From: Mermis nigrescens
Taxonomy: Eukaryota > Nematoda > Enoplea > Mermithida > Mermithidae
Reading direction: 5' to 3'
Assembly (NCBI GenBank): GCA_036768485.1
Contig: JAVLUZ010000511.1
Location: 1,688,411 to 1,752,410 of the forward strand
DNA length: 64,000 nucleotides
Below are positions 11,791-64,000 of this stretch, piece by piece. Below the pieces are notes generated by a model. That model was not told the DNA's origin. It searched no databases and worked only from the letters and a program-made list of their open reading frames with translations. The translations under genes and the position numbers were made by a program. Every line of letters begins with the position of its first letter. Positions within the stretch are counted from its first letter, which is position 1.

Positions 11791-12108
11791 TAACTAATAA
11801 TTTGATACATCATACATAAGCAAATATGAAGGCGACGTAATTCTAATCGACACAAGTTAAGTTGGTTAAGGCGTTCGTCGGTGTACTCAGTTTAAATTAG
11901 CTACAGTAGTTAACACAATATTTTGACTGTAATCGATATCTGGCTCGCTTATTTTAGAAAACCTCGAATTTTCACCAAAACCCCAAAAAAACCTCAAAAA
12001 TTTCCAAAAAACCTCAACGAAAACCCCAAAAAATAAAAACGTCAAACGTAAAAAAAAAAACCTTAAAATTTGAGGTAAAACCCCACGGTTGGCAGCCATG
12101 ATCACGCG

Positions 12109-15100
12109 GTGTTTTTCTTACAGTAAAATTAAAAACAATCATATATTAAGCAATATGTACACACTTGCATACGTACCTTACAAAATTTCAGTAAAAACAG
12201 AAGCAGAGAGCTTTTATCAGTTATGTACAAAACTATGTTACTAATTAAGCAAGCGAAAAGAATTACACAATAAAAATCGAATAGACGAGTTGCGAAAACA
12301 GAAGCAAAAAGTGCGATACGATGCAAGCGAGATGAAGGAGCAATTACTGTATGCTGGAAACCCCTACAGTATGTCACTTTAAGTCACGTTAAGGGAGCAA
12401 ATTACTGGTGTGATTCGCCTGCCTGTACTGGGCACAGGTACTACCAACCCATACACAAATACAATTTGCTCCATTCCAAACAGCCCAGCCTGTATGTACA
12501 TACTCTTCTTATTAGTTTTCTACTGCACAGAAAGCTTCTTCAGTTATGCTCTATTAGCAGCTAGCTGACTCATTTATTTTTAAAAGATTTTGCTTAAAAT
12601 TTGACCTCTCACGAATAGCAGCAGCAGACAGACTAAACCGCGAAATATACCACAAAATAAAGCCTCGAAAAGGGGCCATTTGAAATGGAACAGGCTATAC
12701 TGTCTATTCTATAATTAAAATCTGATAGTCGGTAGGTCGGTAAGTACCTATTATTTCAGCAGGTATAGTCAATTCCATTTAACTTTAAGGTTTTTGAAAA
12801 AAACTTAAAGTGCCTACAAAAGTGTTTTCCTCTAACGCTATAGATTTGGCTTTCTACAGTATTTTGAGTTACGATGACACATTTGCCGTTGCTCAGCTGC
12901 ATTACTGTATCAAAGTTTTAGACCGCTTTTGTAGTTGATTCATGCGGCTAAAATTCCAAAAAACCCGAAAAGTTAAATGAAATTGACTATATGTACCTAT
13001 GTTATGCGAGCCATAGAAAATGGGCAACTTTGTTTTATGCAGTTCAGACATCGTTAAACAATAATACTTGTACGTGCATATGACAGGATAAGAAAAAATA
13101 ATGCAGAAATAATAACAAAGCATCAGTCATGTTGTGACGTGAACAATGGTACATAAAAGGAAATGCACGATGTTGTAAGAATAGGTATGAATAAAGCTAG
13201 TTGGAGAAATAAAATAGAAAAACGAAAACAGTAAACATGCTGCAACTTAATTTAGTAGGTCCCTATTATAAAAACTTTACAATAAGTACATATATACAGT
13301 TTATGCAGTAAGCACCTAGGCACAGACATTTTAAAAGACAGTAAATTCATTAAAAATGCGTAATTCCAAGAAGTGAATCAAAAGAATATTAAAACTCACA
13401 CAGATACAGATACAAACATAAACGACGATGACTCCGACAGCAGAAATAAGCCGAGCCGTTTTTAAAATTCTAAAGCACCACGCAATCTCAAACGATCTTA
13501 GGTGTATGTAAAATACGTACAAACGTCGGAGCGCATAGAATTTAAAAATAAAAATTCCGGGTGATAAACGGGAAAACCGCGGCTAAGGCCTTAACTCTTT
13601 CCTAGATCGCCATCTCTCAAAACGGTCATCTTGCGTACGTACCCCTTGTTACTAACACGCGTCTTTACATGCACAGCCTGAGAATTCTGGGAGGGCCAAA
13701 TTTCAAAGTGCCTTTTTCGGGCCAAAATTGGTGGGTATGCGTCAAAAACATCGTTTTCCGGCGTTTCTGTTGATGTTTCATCGTTCTAGAATATAAAAAC
13801 TTGTAAAAATTTCGAAAAAAATCAAAAAGTCTAATAAATTGAACAAAACATAGTCAAAACATGAGTATATGGCGCGAAGCGCCGAGAGTTTGACTTTTTT
13901 GAGCAAATGGATAGCTAAAAAAACGCTTAAAAAGCATCTTGCATACGGATTGTCAGGAAAATCTCAAGATATTCTTAATATATTCAGAAAAATCGCGAAT
14001 TCTGGGAAGGGGGTGAAAAAATTTACGGTGGGGTGAAAATTTTTCTCCACCCCATCATGTATGCATAAAATTTTCTGCGAATTATCCGGCAAAAAGACGT
14101 CCTCATTGATTTTGGGTATTTTATTAAAATATCTGTTTTCTACTACTCTAATAAAGGATGATGGCCCATTTATTTATCGTGAATTTCATCTTTCGATATA
14201 TCTCTCAATTTCGATCACTGTTGCACAAAATTTCACTGTATCAAATGAATTATACATTAAAATTCCATGCCTCGATTTTACAGATCATGATTGTTGATAC
14301 TTTTTATTTCATGCGAAATAATGCATAGCCTATGCAGTTGGCGATTGTGTAAGAATTTCAGCGTGGTATTAACGGGCGCGATCATCTCGTCACTCGTCAT
14401 GATTTAACGGAATTTCAAATTCGAAATGAAACACCATAATGAGAATCTGGTTGGGTGAAATCGCTAAAATTTTATTAAAAATAGAATTCTGGGGTCTACA
14501 GTAATTTGCGGGGGGGTTTCAACTTCTGTGAGAGTGCAAAGCCCCGAACCCCCGCACCCATGTGCGTGTGCATCATCATGTACATACAGCATTAGAAAGC
14601 GTTATAACCACGCCTGGGCGTGGGCTTGGGGGGTACGCATCCCCGGGAAACCAAAATTTCCCCACCAGAATTCAATTTTTGAATTTTTTCGCAATTTTTT
14701 GATGCCAATGGATAGTGCTCGATGAGAAACGTTGAAAAATGGTGTTTTTTCACCATACTACCATTTTTGGGGCCATTTTTTGACCTTTAAAAAAATCTTG
14801 CACCCCCCAGAATTTTGGCGCCGCCCACCAATGCTGCTTTAATTGAAAAAGACTAGGTTCAAGACTAAGAAGAAAAGCAGCCGATCGGATTCCGGACCGC
14901 GTTGGAGAACACTTTGCCCTTTTCCGTTCCTTTTTTATGTCTTGAATTGAACCTTTACTGATTTATCACAGCGTAATGCCACTTTCTAATGCCGTCGTCT
15001 GCACATGATATGTACACATAATTCACGTATCGATTATTTTGTACAAAATATAAACTATTAAATCGTCTGATAAATTCAGGCATAACATTTCAATGTTGCG

Positions 15101-15399
15101 TCCATACGATGGTAAATTTCGTGCAACATTCATCGAAATTGAGTAAGACGAAATTCACGATAAGATAACTGGGTCAGGCCAGCCTGAGCGCATATAACGT
15201 CGAGTTTTTAGGACCCATTTTCTTGACTGCTTCTTTGAACAAAGTTACGCGGTTTATACATACATGCACGACAAATACCTACAAATTCTGTTTTAGAAAA
15301 TATCAAAAACAGCCTTCTTTACCGAACAAAAAGACTTAGGCATGATTCGTTTTCCTAAAAAATATGCTCGTTAAGTGAAGAGGCGATCAACCATCCCCA
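12109..15399. other. Intergenic stretch with little content
   Basis: A small fold-back (GGGAGCAAATTAC ... CAATTTGCTCC, 12394-12471), one GACGCGTAT-family copy and a diverged relative at about 14490-14830. No gene signature in either strand. Confidence 0.6.
13670..14060. repeat. GACGCGTAT/hairpin repeat family copy
   Basis: About 380-bp family: AACATCGTTTTCCGGCGTTT, GAGTATATGGCGCGAAGCGCC (hairpin at 13871), then GAATTCTGGGAAGGGGGTG. Others lie at about 1-185, 3462-3775, 4445-4790, 5474-5865, 50375-50730, 55590-55965, 58630-59205 and 63060-63277 plus 63709-63795. Confidence 0.7.
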
Positions 15400-15574
15400 G
15401 GCACGTAGCTCTGGGGGAAATGGGAGGTCCGGACTCCGGACTCCCCATAGTTCAGAAAAATCGGGAAAATGGGACTTTTTAAAAGTTATTTTGTGCTATT
15501 TTTGGCCTTTTTGGGCTTAGTACCCCCAAAATTGGTGTTGGTCCCCCCAAAATAGCACAGCCAGCTACATGCCT
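15400..15574. mobile_element. CAGGCACGTAG MITE
   Basis: CAGGCACGTAGCTCTGGGGG ... CCAGCTACATGCCTG, about 175 bp. Flanks ACCATCCC and ATTATCCC match 6 of 8. Lies about 180 bp past the LRP stop codon. Confidence 0.75.
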
Positions 15575-15755
15575 GATTATCCCCATAAATAGAATGTGCG
15601 ATTGAACGACGTGATAGAGAAGCGTGGCCAGATATAAAGTAACAGACCGTTCGAGCGCGTCAATGAATGTCACGTGACGCGAAGTCTGAAAGTTTTTAAA
15701 TGCCGAATTTTTCGAATTTGGTGAATTTTTCTAATAAATTTTAATCAATTTTTCA

Positions 15756-62427
<46,672 letters not shown>

Positions 62428-62634
62428 CTAAAAACAAATATGACCGTAAAAATCTCACGACATTAAAAATAAATACCGCAATCACATAAGTGCTGAAATG
62501 CGATGCGCAGCAAACAGAACAATTCTGTCCACCAACAAGCCTTTAGCAAGTGATCAGAAACTTGAAAAGGAAGTTTAGGAGCTGATTTGTGAAAAATTAT
62601 GATAAATAGGTTTAATTTTTCACATCTGATCATG

Positions 62635-62840
62635 AATGTAACAGGATATGGTGGATCCCCTCCATTCAAAGTTGGTCTACCTCCCCATCTTTTCCAGAGC
62701 CAGAAAATTTTTGCCTTACCTCATAAAAAATCAATTTTTTCGGTCGTTTTTCGACGTTTTTCTGGCCGAAAATTGGAGGTCTTTTACCTCCCCCCTTGAA
62801 ATGACGAGGGACCCCCACCCAAAATTTAGAGCCGTTACAT
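62635..62840. repeat. CATGTAAC repeat copy
   Basis: ATGTAACAGGATATGGTGGA, AGCCAGAAAATTTTTGCC and GCCGTTACATGTAAGC; inverted CATGTAAC ends are visible. About 200 bases upstream of LRP exon 1. Confidence 0.62.
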
Positions 62841-63277
62841 GTAAGCATCTCTTTGAAGTGAAAACGGCTGCTGTCGTATGTGTTTTTAGCTATCTGCTTG
62901 CTCAAAAGTGACAACTTTTCATAATTCTTTTTGACTGGATTTTGTTAAATTTATTCAAATTTTTTCCACATTTATTTCGTAATTCGATGTTTTTACAATC
63001 TAAAAAGATATAGCGTCGTCAGAAACGCCAAAAATGATGTATTGACGCTAATCGAAGTTTAGTAGAGGTAGGTAAGGAAAAAAATCGCGAAAATTATTGA
63101 AATTCAAGGTGAGAAATTTTCGGCGCTCCGCACTATATACATACTCATATTTTGACCCATATATATTTCAATTTATTCAACTTTTCTAGATTTTTTTCGA
63201 AATTTTTCATGTCTTTAAACTCTGGAAAGATAGAGCATAGTCAGGAACGCCAAAAAACGATATTTTTGACGCGTATC

Positions 63278-63700
63278 CAGTGTTTTTTTGTACGAGGTCA
63301 GTTTGTACATCTACAAAGATGGTCCCTACATAAATTTTTGGGTACTATAATATGGTAAGTAGCGATTTTAGTGAGGCGAAAACAGAGTTGTTCGACCTTT
63401 GGTAGTGTATTTTAGCTAATTTCTGGGTTTCTGAGTGCCAAAATCAATAATAATCGTCTCAAAACGAAGCGAAGCGCCGAAAAATTTGACATTTTTCCTT
63501 TCAAAATGCAATTTCTGACATTATAAAGATATATGGAACACCCAATTACTCATTTCGGCGCTAAGCGCCGAAAATTTTTCCAAATTTTAAGTCTTTGCTA
63601 CAGTTTTTGTCTTCCCAAAAATTTTTGCACATGTACAAAGACGGTCCCCAAAAGTCTTTATACATCGGGAAAAATCTTTGCCGAATACAAAAAAACACTG
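63278..63700. mobile_element. MITE-1 copy, TSD CGCGTATC/CGCGTACC
   Basis: 423 bp, CAGTGTTTTTTTGTAC ... ACAAAAAAACACTG; flanks match 7 of 8. It splits a repeat whose uninterrupted form is at about 90-185 (TTTTTGACGCGTATCCATCC). Confidence 0.87.
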
Positions 63701-64000
63701 CGCGTACCCACCATTTTTAGGGTCTAAAAATGGTACTTAAGGATTTCGCTTCCACCCCCGCCGAATTCCCATGCTGTGCATGTCTGTATATGTATAATAG
63801 GAAGTTATCAACACGACAAAAATCGAAAAATAGAAAAAAGAGGAAAGGAAGAAAACTAGAAAAGCAAAAAATATATATATTAGCAGTAGATTTTCATTTG
63901 ATTCTAATTTCTGGCTTATCACTTAAGCACCGATAGTCGAAGCAGTCCTTAGTAAAACCTGAGGACTCTTAGAATTCAAATTTCGTGGCGAAATTGAAGA

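Larger units (their letters stand above)
9651..12100. mobile_element. hAT-like element, TIR CAGTGTTGCCAACC, 8-bp TSD ATCACGCG
   Basis: Ends CAGTGTTGCCAACC and GGTTGGCAGCCATG are near-perfect inverted repeats. ATCACGCG stands directly outside both (9643-9650 and 12101-12108). Arrays of AAACCTCAAAA lie inside each end. The body is interrupted by GCGGAT-family pieces, a MITE-1 end and the LINE fragment. No transposase frame seen. Confidence 0.82.

Overview
This is a eukaryotic window, almost certainly from an animal: AT-rich, full of short interspersed repeats, with two spliced genes, both on the minus strand. Neither gene is complete. Splice acceptors are short and strongly of the TTTCAG type, and one fold-back repeat carries three TTAGGC units (the telomere hexamer of most nematodes). 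A nematode or another fast-evolving ecdysozoan is therefore possible, but I cannot prove it.

Gene 1 (minus, about 62.43 kb down to 15.76 kb) is the 3-prime part of an LDL-receptor-related protein with the LRP5/LRP6/Arrow layout: end of a YWTD propeller, EGF, propeller, EGF, propeller, EGF, three LDLa modules, one membrane helix, and a tail with PPPSPxS-like motifs. This is the Wnt co-receptor layout. I placed 21 exons by splice sites. Reading phase agrees at every junction except exon 3/4, and the exon 7 donor is weak. The 5-prime exons lie beyond base 64,000.

Gene 2 (minus, 6247 down past base 1) is the 5-prime part of the V-type proton ATPase 116-kDa subunit a. Five exons with consistent phase encode the conserved N-terminus from MGSLFRS. 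The rest lies off the left edge. The two genes are separated by about 9.5 kb of repeats, with no sign of functional linkage.

Introns and intergenic DNA are mostly small non-autonomous transposons. Many show 8-bp target-site duplications and hAT-like inverted ends. Several families carry a private GC-rich short tandem repeat just inside each end (GGACCC, CCCCGA, CCTCGG, CCCCGG, GGTCCC, CAGCCCCAC). They are inserted in one another up to four levels deep (37477-41691; 26392-28671). A 15-base hairpin with the GCGAAGC core recurs across otherwise different families. Other items are a LINE 3-prime fragment, pogo-like elements with TA duplications, a 20-bp minisatellite, a tRNA-like sequence and a long (AT)n tract. 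I saw no CRISPR, rRNA or bacterial feature.

Layout: 1-6.25 kb V-ATPase a; 6.25-15.76 kb intergenic repeats; 15.76-21.3 kb cytoplasmic-tail exons; 21.3-31.5 kb membrane and LDLa exons with a nested repeat block; 33.5-45.7 kb fourth propeller plus EGF with a second, larger nested block; 47.9-57.7 kb EGF, third propeller and EGF; 59.8-62.4 kb end of the preceding propeller.
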